The notes beneath the pieces were generated by a model. The model made no database searches. It was given only the letters and a program-made list of their open reading frames with translations, and was not told the origin of the DNA. From Pristionchus mayeri (lineage: Eukaryota > Nematoda > Chromadorea > Rhabditida > Neodiplogasteridae), in the NCBI GenBank assembly GCA_036245805.1, contig BTRK01000006.1, positions 23,778,365 to 23,842,364 of the forward strand: a stretch of 64,000 nt of DNA, read 5' to 3'. This document shows, in pieces, positions 21,409 through 32,626 of the stretch (the stretch's first letter is position 1; the number at the start of each line of letters is the position of its first letter). The position numbers were made by a program, and so were the translations under genes.

Positions 21409-21591
21409 ATGTTCTTCTTCCTTCTATTCTACGTCCTCCCCATCGTCACTCTCATTGTTAGTCTTTTTTTCATTTATTTAACATTCCACTAAAATGACAT
21501 CGACCACTCGTATCCCCTTTAACCAACTGCTTTTCAGTCTTTCGGCTGTGGCAGCAAGAAGAAGGAGCCGAAGATGGTCAATCTGGATTAG
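21409..21591 (+). CDS. Tiny CG-KKK family protein, 33 aa
   Basis: Exon 21409-21456 encodes MFFFLLFYVLPIVTLI, exon 21538-21591 encodes SFGCGSKKKEPKMVNLD and TAG; intron 81 bp. The same two-part plan as the genes at 20914-21238 and 23627-23995: hydrophobic N-terminus, an intron at the same position, then Cys-Gly-x-Lys-Lys-Lys. A CAG one base before the ATG is a plausible trans-splice acceptor. Function unknown; the very short length makes it easy to miss. Confidence 0.5.
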
Positions 21592-21839
21592 AGAAGAAGC
21601 ATCGATTCCCTTCCCTGCCCATCCAACAACCCTTTGCTTGTACGATGCAATTACCATAGATAAATACCCATGAGCAAACTCGCTTTATCACGTATCATTG
21701 TTTTCGGGGTTATGTGACTCGTGGTCTTTGATCTTATTTTGATTCTCACTTCTTCGGAGATTGTGTTGGAGAGGGAATGCTGGGGGTGGTCGCACCTGCA
21801 CTCATCATCTATCTGACACAACTGATCCATTCTACCGTA

Positions 21840-23150
21840 TCATCCACCCTGTTGTTCCCCTTTCCCACCTCCAGTGAATCCAGTCCTGCCCTGTCCATCA
21901 GTGCCAGTGCCAGTCTTGGCTGCAGTAGTTGTGAACCCTGTGATCTCAGTCCCAGTGATATCATGAGGATCACGAGACATTCTGGAATGGAGGGGAGGAG
22001 TGATGGAGGGAGGAGTGGGGACCTCTTGGGTGTGTTCCCATTGGGAGTCTTCGAGGGAGAAGACATTCCCTTCTTTTCGGTCGCTGCTCTCTCCAATGCC
22101 AGTTCCCCCTCCACTCGACGATGGCGAACGAAGAAGAATCGGATCACCTGCCATCAATCGGCTAGGAGGGATACCACAAGCTAATGCCTTTTATGGCCTC
22201 GCTCTAGCATTTAGTAATGGATAGTCCTTCCGTGAAAATTATTGTCGGTTTTTCAGAATTAATTCCAGCTCACTAGACATAAAATAGCGAGTACGATCAG
22301 TCCGCCTACAATGATTCCAATGATGGCTCCAACAGGGAAGGAAGATGATTCTAAGAGAGATCAAAGATCATCGGAGTGACGAGATCAAGATCACCCTTTG
22401 GAGCAGCTGGCGCGTTGAGAATATCTGAAACGTAATTTTAGTGGAATGATCTTTGATCTCTTTCACCGATGCTCTTGACCTTCCACCAGAAAGCCTTCAT
22501 ATGCACTGTCTTGTTCATATCTCCGAGACTGTAGATGACGGGATCGGATGAGACGATTTCAAAGAGATCCTCAAGATGATCTTTGATCTCGCTCAGATCA
22601 CTCGAATAAACCTTATCGTAGATGAGAGAGAAGGAGAACTCCGCTGGTTTCACACTGATCTCAAATCTCCATTTAGAATCAATTTCTGAAATGAGGATAA
22701 TACTGTCCATAAATGTCACTCTCTCACCCTGAGTGCTTCCTTCTATCGTTCGCTGTACTTTGTGATGCTCGCGAAAGCGAAGAGTTAGATTCTTCCCGAA
22801 GTAGAGAGATACTCATAATGTAACCATTCGATAATTAAGGAATGGGGGATTTACATTTTTTATTGACCATTCGATCCACCATCATTATTGTGATCTTCCA
22901 GTTCCGCTTTGTTTTGGGCCTGGATCACTCTTGGTCGAGGATGGATATAGATTAGGGCTCACTCTATCCGAATCCTTGCGGCTTGAAGATTTTCTTGACA
23001 AATTTCGACCATGTCCGCTTCCTCATAATTGGATTGGTGATAACAGATATATGATGAATGGGTTGAGTTGGGGGAGACGCCGATGGGGAGGGAATCAGAG
23101 GCCAATCTCGAGCAGAGAAGAAGAAATAGGATGAGAGGTAGAAGAGTCAT
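21840..23150 (-). CDS. Single-pass (type I) membrane protein of unknown function, 309 aa
   Basis: Eight exons join in phase: 23150-22963, 22919-22855, 22811-22728, 22685-22467, 22424-22395, 22350-22274, 22147-22023 and 21981-21840 (930 bp, TGA). Exon 1 encodes a signal peptide (MTLLPLILFLLLCSRLASDS). The ectodomain of about 180 residues has two Cys (YICY, VEICQE) and possible N-glycosylation sites (NST, NLT, NKT). Exon 6 is a classical transmembrane helix (VGAIIGIIVGGLIVLAILCL), followed by RFFFVRHRR and a cytoplasmic tail rich in Ser/Thr/Gly/Pro. I do not recognise the ectodomain fold. The intron before exon 6 ends in the GATCTTTGATCTC word. A receptor or adhesion role is only suggested by topology. 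Confidence 0.65.
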
Positions 23151-23626
23151 ATGAGGGAACCACCGAGTGATAGAGGAAACGGAAGAAATGATTGCGATCC
23201 ATTTATGGCATTAGCCATTCCTTTATTCATAATACATATTATGTAAATGCTAGTTGCACTCACGAATGTAGATTATCAAAACTACGCACAGCATGTGGTC
23301 AGCCTATCATTCGTACTACATTTTTCGACAATTATTTCTTCGTGTCATAAATATACGCCAATGACGACACGAAAAATATTGGTATGTCGAAATAAAAATG
23401 ATAAATTCACAACTATTCCCACACTTATCCAATTCTATTTTTTAACTGTCAAAAGTATTCTCACTTCAGCCGTATAGTGTGCCGCACCCTAACTATATGC
23501 ACAGTAATGTAAATTGTCCCTCTTTATATTAAATTGTTCCATTTCGGATCATACTATGAATCTAAACGGAACAAAACCGTTTTATCGTATCTTTAAACTG
23601 AGAGGGAGATCGACGATCCTTCTCTT

Positions 23627-23995
23627 CTAGGTGGCAGTTGCTCCAGTTGCTCCAGTCTGCGATGTGGGTGCCTTGTCGTCCCCATCCGTGCCCGGTCCCT
23701 CCTTGGGTGCTCCTTGCTTAGACTTCTCTCCTTCCTCCTTCTTCTCCTCTTCCTTCTTCTCCTCTTTCTTCTCCTCCTTCTTAGGCTGATCTTTCTTGTC
23801 CGAGGGTGCAACTGGCTTCGCAGCGGGAGCTCCTCCAGCTGCAGGCTCACCAGGAGCTCGCTCCAGACCACCCGGGGGAGGCGCCTTCTTCTTGCCACAC
23901 ATGCTCATCTGAGAGGACTACGGTAGAGTAAGGAGGATACTGTAACGAACCAGGAATAGTGTAGAGAGGAGGAAGACGAGGAAGAGCTGTAGCAT
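23627..23995 (-). CDS. Small CG-KKK family protein with Lys/Glu repeat, 108 aa
   Basis: Exon 23995-23951 encodes MLQLFLVFLLSTLFL; exon 23908-23627 begins MSMCGKKKAPPPGG, continues with an Ala/Pro/Gly segment and a long KKEE-type run (likely helical, highly charged), and ends SQTGATGATAT with TAG; 42 bp intron. Paralogue of 20914-21238 by the hydrophobic first exon, intron position, Cys-Gly-Lys motif and shared C-terminus. Function unknown. Confidence 0.6.
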
Positions 23996-24536
23996 GATTA
24001 GGGGGATGCGACCACTCGGGACGAGATGGAGTGGGGTGAGTGAACAGGGGAGAGAGAAACAATGGAGTGTTGTGACGCTGAAAAATAGAGATAATCTAAT
24101 CAAGTTGTTGTTGCCAATTTCTCTCTCAATATTTGATGTTTCTGAAATTTTTGTTTTCATTATTTTACAAGTTAAAATTTATGCTAATGTTTTGGTTTAT
24201 GAACAACTGAAACTCTGCTCTTCATCTCGGCCCAGTTATGGAGATTTGCCATTTCATTACAGTGGTTGGAGATTATCAACTGCTCTTTTACGGCGATCAT
24301 CACTGCCAGGTTTTCGCGATGTAAATGATCCATTACAATTTCGAGGCGATTGAAAATAGCTTTCCGAAAGATTCAACAATTACAGATACGTTAGTATTCG
24401 ATTACGAAAATCATTCAGGGTCTTCTCTTTCATTATGATTTCATAATCTCTGTATACCATTACCAGTCTTCTGCGCATTTATATGAATACTTCATTCTCA
24501 ATGTGCATTGTATGATCACGACAACGATGGGTCTCT
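23996..24536. other. Intergenic, no feature recognised
   Basis: Region between two minus-strand genes. No exon with convincing splice signals or motifs was found. Confidence 0.35.
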
Positions 24537-27232
24537 TCAAGCGGAGGTCGTTGCTTCCGTCGTCTCTGCCGTCGCTGCTGATGCTGCAGAAGGAGTCGTC
24601 GTGCTACCGAAGACGACTGGACGACACGTCTTGCAGCAATGCTGCAAGGGGAAGAATTACTTTGGAGAATCTTCGCATGACTTCTTGACGCCAATGAATA
24701 TGAACTCACAAGTAGCTTGATCGCATTGGAGTAGTCGGTGCGAGCGCAGAAATTCTGAGAGGTCACCAACATTGCACAACTGAATGGATGTGATTGAGAA
24801 TATCTATATAAAGCATGAATTTAATCGTATCATAATATTCATAATAAGTAGCTAAATATTCCCTTCATATTCTCATCTCACTGTTTCATCCTCGTGACAT
24901 AGAGGATATCTCACTTTGCATTCTTATCGACGCATTCGGTGAGATTCGATCCTCCTCCTGCCTCAGTCTGAGAACCGTCTCTATTGCAGAAACCACAACT
25001 GCAAGAGAACGATTCGTCGTCCCACGAGTATTATTATATTGTGTACTCACGCGACTCCGCAGTACAGCTTCCTTAACTCCATCGTGTAGCCCGTATTCGT
25101 GCAGAATCCATTCTTCACAAACGAAGAGCATCTGAAGCAGTTGATCTTTCTTCTTCCTCCAAGTATGATATATGAGAGACTTTCTGAGAGAACTGAGCAA
25201 TAGCCCCTATAGGCAGTACAGCCAAAAATAAAGACTTTATTTGAAGATCTCCCTAGGGGTAACTTTTCACGTAGAGTTCGAAAATCGACCTTAGAAAGCC
25301 GTATCTCTTACCCCTCATTTCGTGTTTCGCGCTGAACCTGGGAGGTCGGTTTTTGTAAATCGTGAACGGCTCATCCAAACCCCTTACATGTATAGAAATT
25401 CTGAAAAATCTCGACGAGATGAGCATTTTTGCTGTTGGAAGTGAAAAGCTAGCTCATCTGTGAAAAACGTTATGACCATAAATCGACTTTTTGAATTCTC
25501 AAAAAATCCGCAGTGAAAAATTTTTCGGCGGGTTACGTAAAATAAATGTTTTCAAATTATTCCTCATCTAAAACTACCACTGGAAATGTTTATTTCATTT
25601 TGAAAGGCGTGATTATTTCAGCTGATCTGCTTAGTTGAACAGTCAGAGCTTCGGTCTCTTCAATATTTCAAGTCGACTGTCTGGAAAAGTAGAGTTCAGA
25701 ATTTACCCCCAGCGCCTGAAATATTTCATAAACACATAACATGAAGTGTTTCCACTCAGAAATACGTCATTCAGACTGGTCAAAACCAACCATGGTGGTC
25801 CAGTAGACACTTTTTTCGACAAAGCCTTGTGACGCACTTTGGAGATCAGTTTTGGCTACGATATCGCAACAATAAAAGGTTCGACAGTTAATAAATCGCA
25901 AATATGTAATAGCTACGATATATTAAACAATATTAATTTGTTTGAGGCACACTCTTACACTTCCCAAGTTCACAATTAGATATTTGTAAATTTCGTGTCC
26001 CAGTATCATGAATCACGAACGACAGCAGCCTCAAACATAACATTTACGCGTTCTAAAGCGAAAATTCGGATTCTACGAGTGAAAATACACTTTGAAATAA
26101 AGATAGCATGTGTTTCCGTCATGTCGACATTTTCACCCCCTACTACCCCAGGAGGCCAACATGAAAAATTATTTTTTTCGTCACTTTTACTTAAATAATA
26201 TATTTTCCAGTGCATTTTCACTCGTAGAATCCGAATTTTCGCTTTAGAACGCGTAAATGTTATGTTTCAGGCTGCTGTCGTTCGTGATTCATGATACTGG
26301 GACACGAAATTTACAAATATCGGCTAATTGTGAACTTGGGAAGTGTAAGAGTGTGCCTCAAACAAATTAATATTGTTTAATATATCGTAACTATTACATA
26401 TTTGCGATTTATTAACTGTCGAACCTTTTATTGTTGCGATATCGTAGCCAAAACTTATCTCCAAAGTGCGTCATAAGGCTTTGTCGAAAAAAGTGTCTAC
26501 TGGACCACCATGGTTGGTTTTGACCAGTCTGAATGAAGTATTTCTGAGTGGAAACACTTCATATTATGTGTTTATGAAATATTTCAGGCGCTGGGAGTAA
26601 ATTCTGAACTCTACTTTTCCCGACAGTCTACTTGAAATAGTGAAGTGACCGAAGCTCTGACTGTTCGACTAAGCAGATCAGCTGAAATAATCACGCCTTT
26701 CAAAATGAAATAAATATTTCCAGGGGTAGTTTTAGATGAGGAATAATTTGAAAACATTTATTTTACGTAACCCGCCGAAAAATTTTTCACGGCGGATTTT
26801 TTGAGAATTCAAAAGGTCGATTTATGGTATTAACTTTTTTCACAGATGAGCTAGCTTTTCACTTCCAACAGCAAAAATGCTCATCTCGTCGAGATCTTTC
26901 AGAATTTCTATATATGTAAGGGGTTTGGATGAGCCGTTCACGATTTACAAAAACCGACCTCCCAGGTTCAGCGCGAAACACGAAATGAGGGGTAAGAGAT
27001 ACGGCTTTCTAAGGTCGATTTTCGAACTCTACGTGAAAAGTTACCCCCAGGGAGAGCTTAAAATCAAATCTTTATTTTTGGCTGTGCGGCCTATGGTGAA
27101 CCCTCTCAGACAGTCTCTCATATGATATATTCAAATCATGGCAACTCACGAAGGAGCGTCGTTGCCCGTGCACTGCGAAGAGACTCCCGACACGAAAACG
27201 AGGAGGGATACGGTAGACAACACACGCTGCAT
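24537..27232 (-). CDS. Secreted double ShKT-domain protein 1, 140 aa
   Basis: Exons 27232-27150, 25131-25051, 24998-24915, 24779-24710 and 24641-24537 join in phase (423 bp, TGA). Signal peptide MQRVLSTVSLLVFVSGVSSQ; an acceptor-like CTCCAG precedes the ATG by one base. First ShKT domain: QC…SC…NGFC…LYCGVACGFC. Second: TECVDKNANC…QNFC…HCCKTC. ShKT domains are six-cysteine folds common in nematode secreted proteins (metalloprotease tails, cuticle or immune-type proteins). The tail is Ser/Thr/Ala-rich, probably O-glycosylated. Intron 1 is about 2 kb and filled by a foldback element. Paralogues at 28092-28824 and 31845-32626. Confidence 0.8.
25213..27092. mobile_element. Foldback element G, about 1.9 kb, in ShKT intron 1
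   Basis: Arms run from 25213 (CAGCCAAAAATAAAGA, then TTTTCACGTAGAGTTCGAAA) to 27092 (TTTCGAACTCTACGTGAAAA, ATTTTTGGCTGT). The centre is near 26130-26190; almost the whole element is palindromic with arms of over 900 bp and visibly few mismatches. No coding capacity. Confidence 0.85.
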
Positions 27233-28091
27233 ACTGGAGAGAGAATAGACGCTCGAGGGTGTTTTCAGGCAGTAGTGAAATCCCTTATATGGGACTGGGA
27301 TGCGTACTCCTCATCGCAGCTCCTGAACAATCCTTGAGGGGAGGAGAATGAGAGGACAATGAATGCATTCGTATGAAGGAGAGAGATAATGGGATATGGA
27401 GAGAGGAGGGCTCAAAAAATGAGTGGGCGTCACTCTTCATTCGTCAGATTCTGATCATAATTCATCAAGGCGAAGATCGAGGCGGAATTTGTTGTTTGCC
27501 TTGCCTCGTCGCGAATTGAACAGGAAGTGAACGGGATGATCTCAATCCATTCTTACGAGATAGCTTATGAAAAATAGTAAAAAAAGCCGTTCTGATCATT
27601 CACAAAGATCTCTTATCTAAGCATTTAAATAATAAAATTATCGTTCAATTTCACTGGAATCTGGCTTTTTTTAGATTCATGAGGATTGAACAGCTTTTTC
27701 GTAAAGCTCGTGACTCTCATGGGGAAAACAAGAGTTGTTTGAACAAATCTATCACTAACCGAATCATTTCCAATCACGCTTTTCACCTCAAAAGAGATAA
27801 GTAAGAATGGGAGTCGGAGGGGCAGAGTGTCCCATCTATAGAAAGAGGAGGAAGAGATTAGATAGTTGGCGGAAAATGACTGGGCGAACGAAAACGAGGC
27901 GAATGTTGTATTCATCATACCCCAAAAAGGAATTTCCAATTATGGAATGAAATAATTGTTGCCATTCCCACTTCGTTGCCCTCGATTCTCCATTTTCTCC
28001 AGACTGAGATTGTGAGATACTTTGGATAATTTCTTTATTCGATATTCAAAGAATGAGGATGTCACTGTGATTAGGTGGTTGCAGTGGATGC
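27233..28091. other. Intergenic between ShKT genes 1 and 2
   Basis: Holds the upstream region of ShKT gene 1 and the downstream region of the decayed ShKT gene 2. One 104-codon minus-strand frame (27939-27625) has no motif and no splice context and is not called. Confidence 0.35.
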
Positions 28092-28824
28092 CTACGTCGT
28101 GACCTCAGATGCTCCTGCTGCTGCAGTCGTCGTTGTCGCGAAGACCACTCGACGACACGTCTTGCAGCAGTACTGAGAGAGAGAGGGGAAGGAACTCTAG
28201 ACACTTTCCTCATTCCAAGGAGTACACACTGAACTGGGACGAAATAGACTTCTCGATGCTGATGATTGGGAAAGGAAAACTCAGGAGAAGTTTCATGGCA
28301 TTGGAGTAGTCAGTGCGGGCGCAGAAGTTCTGAGAGGTCACCCACGAGGCACAACTGAATGGGCATTCGAATACCATAGCATAGGGAGCAGAGAAACCAC
28401 TAATTGGAAAGGAAGCTCACTTTGCATTTTTATCAACGCAATCAGTGAGGGTGGATCCACCTCCAGCTTCAGTTTGTGATCCGTCCAGATTACAATATCC
28501 GCAACTTAAGGGGGGAGAATTAGATGCGACTCAGTCTATCTTTGATCTCTCGAATCACTCACGCAACTCCACAGTAATTCTTCCTCATATCCATTGTGTA
28601 GCCTGCGTTTGTGCAGAATCCATTCGCCTTCCACGAGGCACAAATTACAATTATAGAATATGTTCCCTCCCCCTTTCTCAACTGATCCTCGGAAGGTGAA
28701 ATACGTTATGTACTCGAAAGATGAATGAGTGAAGTATCTCACGAAGGAGCGTCGTTCCCGTGCATTGTGAAGTGACTCCCGACACGAGAAGGAGGAGGGA
28801 TACGGTAGACAGTGCTCACCGCAT
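28092..28824 (-). pseudogene. ShKT-domain gene 2, probably inactivated paralogue
   Basis: Blocks align one-to-one with the exons of ShKT gene 1: 28824-28743 (signal region and QCTG), about 28642-28563 (CASWKANGFC…NYCGVA), 28504-28421 (CGYC…DCVDKNA), 28354-28285 (CASWVTSQNFCARTDY…) and 28172-28092 (YCCKTC…TAG). Lesions relative to gene 1: the third codon after the ATG is TGA; one base is missing in the exon 1 QCTGNDAP codons; no acceptor AG precedes the second block in register; and the fourth block's donor is CTGAGT (28284-28279) instead of GTGAGT. A shifted donor 39 bases further on could rescue the last defect, but together the changes suggest a pseudogene. Confidence 0.6.
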
Positions 28825-29719
28825 ACTGTAAAAGGAGGAGCAAACGGTGATGTCTGGTGACTTTATCGTCTTATATAGTATGCACGAGATGATACTGATC
28901 ATAGGAATCATCCTTCTGTTCCATCTTTAGGGAACGGAATATGAGATTGATCACTCGACCGAAACGTCTTTTTGCGATTCTTCTGAACGTTCATCGATAT
29001 TTGGTTAGTTGGGGGTAAGAAGCAAGAAGGAGATGCCGACGTTCACACTTCGTCGCTTCACTACGAACCGCACTAGGGCTAATACAGGCAGGAAACCGCT
29101 GTCACCACATGCTCTACATGGGCGGTTTTCCTCATTCATGAATAGCTGATAACTTCGGGGAGACTGAATTGGCGCGTTTCGCTTTGTGTGAACTCCTCAA
29201 TGTGTTAGTTAGCAATATTGCAGTTCTTCTGTTCAAAGACCTTTTTTAATATAATTCGTTTTTGTATGTTTCACTTTATTCAAGGCTGTGCATAACTGCT
29301 TTGATCCTTCACTGTTTGTTTTTCAATTGAGGCGCCAGACGATTCTCAAATTCGACAATCCGAAGATTTCCCTTATTTGATCAGCACGTAAATGCTTAAT
29401 TCCGGCGAAGATCTATCGAAAACAACTTCTCTATAAAACGAATGGAGACACGGATCCGCTCAGATAACGGAGGTAAATGGTGCTCGTGAGTATTGATGCA
29501 ATCTGGAAGCTGCTTTTACGGGAGCATCAACTGCAGTACCGCAGAGTCGCTCCCCCCTAACGAAAACTGCGCGGAGTACTGTATCTGTCCTTGAGATGTT
29601 ACGGTTATCACATCTTCTTAAATATCGTCGGTTTGATTCCTGCCAAAAACTGCTGAGCTGTTAAAGGTAGGCACCATCGTACAGTAATGTTCGCATCTGT
29701 AGATGGTGAGATGAGTGTG
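28825..29719. other. Intergenic, no gene recognised
   Basis: Between the ShKT pseudogene and the foldback element at 29720. It contains no convincing exon, tRNA or repeat array. Confidence 0.35.
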
Positions 29720-30200
29720 TATTACGGCCATAGTTGCCCACCACTGGCGGCGGCATGTCAGGCAGTGCGTAACCATGAACCCCTATTCATGGTTACGCAC
29801 TGCCTGACACAAAAGTGTCAGGCAGTGCGTAGCCGTGAATAGGGGGTCATGGTCCAAAATAGTGGTGGGGGTTGATGTTCGATCGACCTTAGGTACCATG
29901 CCCAACATCATCTACAGTAACTCTATTGTCATTTCTCGGCTACCGTAACCCGATCTACAGTATCCCAGATACGGTAAGCACACCACATGGTAACAAACAA
30001 GCAGGTACTCAGCCGCACAGACATGGATGACCTTAGTCATGAATACCGTAATCCACCTACAGTATCCTTAATACCGTAACCCCAGCTCACTACGAACTAC
30101 GAACCATGAACTGACTTTACTTCTAAAATAGGCGCTAAAAATCGGTTCTTTGTTGTTTTAGGTTCAACTCTTCGAGCAAAATTTTAAAAAAATTTCACCC

Positions 30201-30276
30201 TGTTATCATAGCCGAGTGGTTAAAGGACTTGTCTAGCAAACATAATGTTGTGGGTTCGAGTCCGGTCGGCGGCAAT
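30201..30276 (+). other. tRNA-like sequence in left arm of element H
   Basis: Box A-like TAGCCGAGTGG followed by box B GGTTCGAGTCC with class-II-like spacing (Ser/Leu type); the loop CTAGCAA would carry anticodon GCT. The acceptor stem does not pair (TTATCAT against CGGCGGC), so it is probably not a functional tRNA. Confidence 0.55.
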
Positions 30277-30967
30277 CACTTTTGCTAAGCTTCAGGAAGT
30301 TTGGAAAAGTGAAGTAGGGTACCGTAACCTTGCCTACAGTATCCCGGTTCGGTAGGTCAACGTCAGTGCGCAGGGTCACATATATGATTTGACTATGCAA
30401 AAGATTCGTGATCATACTGGCAGTACCGTGGATTATTCCTTAGGGCAAATAATTAATTTCAATGGTGATTTTTCATCATAACCTAAAAACACGAATTTTT
30501 AAATCGAATCATTACGGTTTCTAATATCAGGGCGACAAGCTGTAAGATTTATAAATAAATTCAAACTACTGTTTTATATCGCCCAGGGTGCATTCTCCGA
30601 TAGCATGTGAATAAAAATATTTTAGCAGTTGACTAGTGTGTTTTAATGCATTGTGTGTACTGATCGTTGAAATACAAGTTGTTGGCAAAAGCTTCATATG
30701 CGAAAGATTTGGAAGAAATATCATGTGCACAAAAGTTGGTCAAAATTGAGCGACGAAAATTTTCAGAGATATTCGTTAATAAAATAACGAAGCTGAATTA
30801 AGACTCGACCCACAATACTGGTAGTGTGATCACGAATCTTTTGCATAGTCTAATCATATATGTGACCCAGCGCACTGACGTTGACCTACCGAACCGGGAT
30901 ACTGTAGGCAAGGTTACGGTATCCCCACTTCACTTTTCCAAACTTCCTGAAGCTTAGCGAAAGTGAT

Positions 30968-31041
30968 TGCCGCCGACCGGACTCGAACCCACACCATTAT
31001 GTTTGCTAGACAAGTGCTTTAACCACTCGGCTATGATAAGA
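30968..31041 (-). other. tRNA-like sequence in right arm of element H
   Basis: The mirror copy of 30201-30276: box A TAGCCGAGTGG and box B GGTTCGAGTCC on the minus strand, differing by a few bases (for example AAGCACTTGT against AAGGACTTGT). Confidence 0.55.
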
Positions 31042-31844
31042 GGGTGAAATTTTTTTTTTAAATTTTGCTCAGAGTTGAACCTAAAACAACAAAGAACCGA
31101 TTTTTAGCGCCTATTTTAGAAATAAAGTCAGTTCATGGTTCGTAGTTCGTAGTGAGCTGGGGTTACGGTATTAAGGATACTGTAGGTGGATTACGGTAAT
31201 CATGACTAAGGTCATCCATGTCTGTGCGGACGAGTATCTGCGTGTTTGCAAACATGTGGTGTGTATACCGTATCTGGGATACTGTAGATCGGGGTACGGT
31301 ATCAAGGATACTGTAGATCGGGGTACGGTATCAAGGATACTGTAGGTAGATTACGGTATTCATGACTAAGGTCATCCATGTCTGTGCGGACGAGTATCTG
31401 CGTGTTTGCAAACATGTGGTGTGTATACCGTATCTGGGATACTGTAGATCGGGTTACGGTAGCCGACAAATGACAATAGAGTTACTGTAGATGATGTTGG
31501 GCATGGTACCTAAGGTCGATCGAACATCAACCCCCACCACTATTTTGGACCATGACCCCCTATTCACGGCTACGCACTGCCTGACACAAAAGTGTCAGGC
31601 AGTGCGTAACCATGAATAGGGGGGGTTCATGGTGGTCGCCGGCGGCGTGGGCAACTATGATTACGGCATTTCAGTCCGTTTTTTTCGCATTAATAATAAA
31701 ATATGCCTATAACAATCTATTTTTATTTTATCAGGAATGTCTAATATAAACTTTTGAAACGTACATTTACAAATTCATTCCGTCGGTTCGATAATTTTAT
31801 CGATTGTGCAATAATGGGTGAATAATCTCGATTGATTATCCTCC

Positions 31845-32626
31845 TCACGGAACAGTTGTCGTGGTAGGAGCCGTCGTCGTTGTTCCTCCAATGATCTACT
31901 TCAGTCATATTATCGATTGATCATCTCCTCACCAGTTACGGTGGTTCCTCCTCCGGGTGCAGTTGTCGTGCGAGGGGAAAGGACGGAAGGACGACACGTA
32001 CGACAGCAGTACTCAATGAGAATTATTCACGAGAGAGGGAGGGGAGGAGTCTCCGTCGAGAGTGGGATGGTTCGATTAAGTATTCAGAAGTTTACCTGTA
32101 GTTTCATGGCATTCGAATTGGCGGTACTCGTGCAGAATTGATTCCTCGCCTGCCACGATGCACAACTGAAGAGAGAGATGGGTGAAATATTATAGAGAAA
32201 TCGATTCGCCTCCTCGAGAGTTTGATCGATATGGAAGTATTCCTAGTAAGAATAGCTGAGAAGAGTGCTCATTCCTCACTTGGGGTTGGCATCAACGCAA
32301 TTTGCCAGATTGCTTCCTCCTCCGAGAGCAGTCTGGAACCCCTCCCGAGTGCACAGACCACATCTGAGAGACTTCCGTGCTCTTCCTCTACTCACCATTC
32401 TTCACTCACGTCACTCCGCAGTACTTCTTCACTGTCTCGGCTGAATTGTTAGTGCAGTATCCATTCCGCTGCCATGCCGCACAACTGCAAGACGGCAATC
32501 GATTGATCTGTCGATATGAACCCATGCCGCACCCTCCCATTATTGAGTATACCAGGGATGGTCGTTGCCCGTACACTGGGCCGCAGCGGCTGCGATGAGA
32601 GTAGCGAGTACGACTACAGTATACAT
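31845..32626 (-). CDS. Secreted double ShKT-domain protein 3, 140 aa
   Basis: Exons 32626-32553, 32484-32410, 32363-32280, 32165-32096, 32011-31933 and 31885-31845 join in phase (423 bp, TGA). Signal peptide MYTVVVLATLIAAAAAQ, then QCTGNDHP and a first ShKT domain (CAAWQRNGYC…KYCGVTCGLC) and a second (NCVDANP…NQFC…YCCRTC). The C-terminal tail is Thr/Pro/Gly-rich (TTTTAPTTTTVP). It equals ShKT gene 1 in length and exon plan but has an extra last exon; an additional Cys appears at the exon 1/2 junction. It appears intact. Confidence 0.8.

Larger units (their letters stand above)
29720..31668. mobile_element. Foldback element H, about 1.95 kb, with tRNA-like sequence in each arm
   Basis: Outer ends ATTACGGCCATAGTTGCCCAC and GTGGGCAACTATGATTACGG. 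Each arm also carries its own small hairpin (GTCAGGCAGTGCGTAACCATGA and reverse), a CTACAGTA/TACCGTA-rich stretch and one tRNA-like block. The right arm contains a duplicated stretch of about 105 bp (GGATACTGTAGATCGGGGTA units near 31260-31390) lacking in the left. A spacer of about 400 bp lies near 30420-30830. It sits between the ShKT paralogues. Confidence 0.85.
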
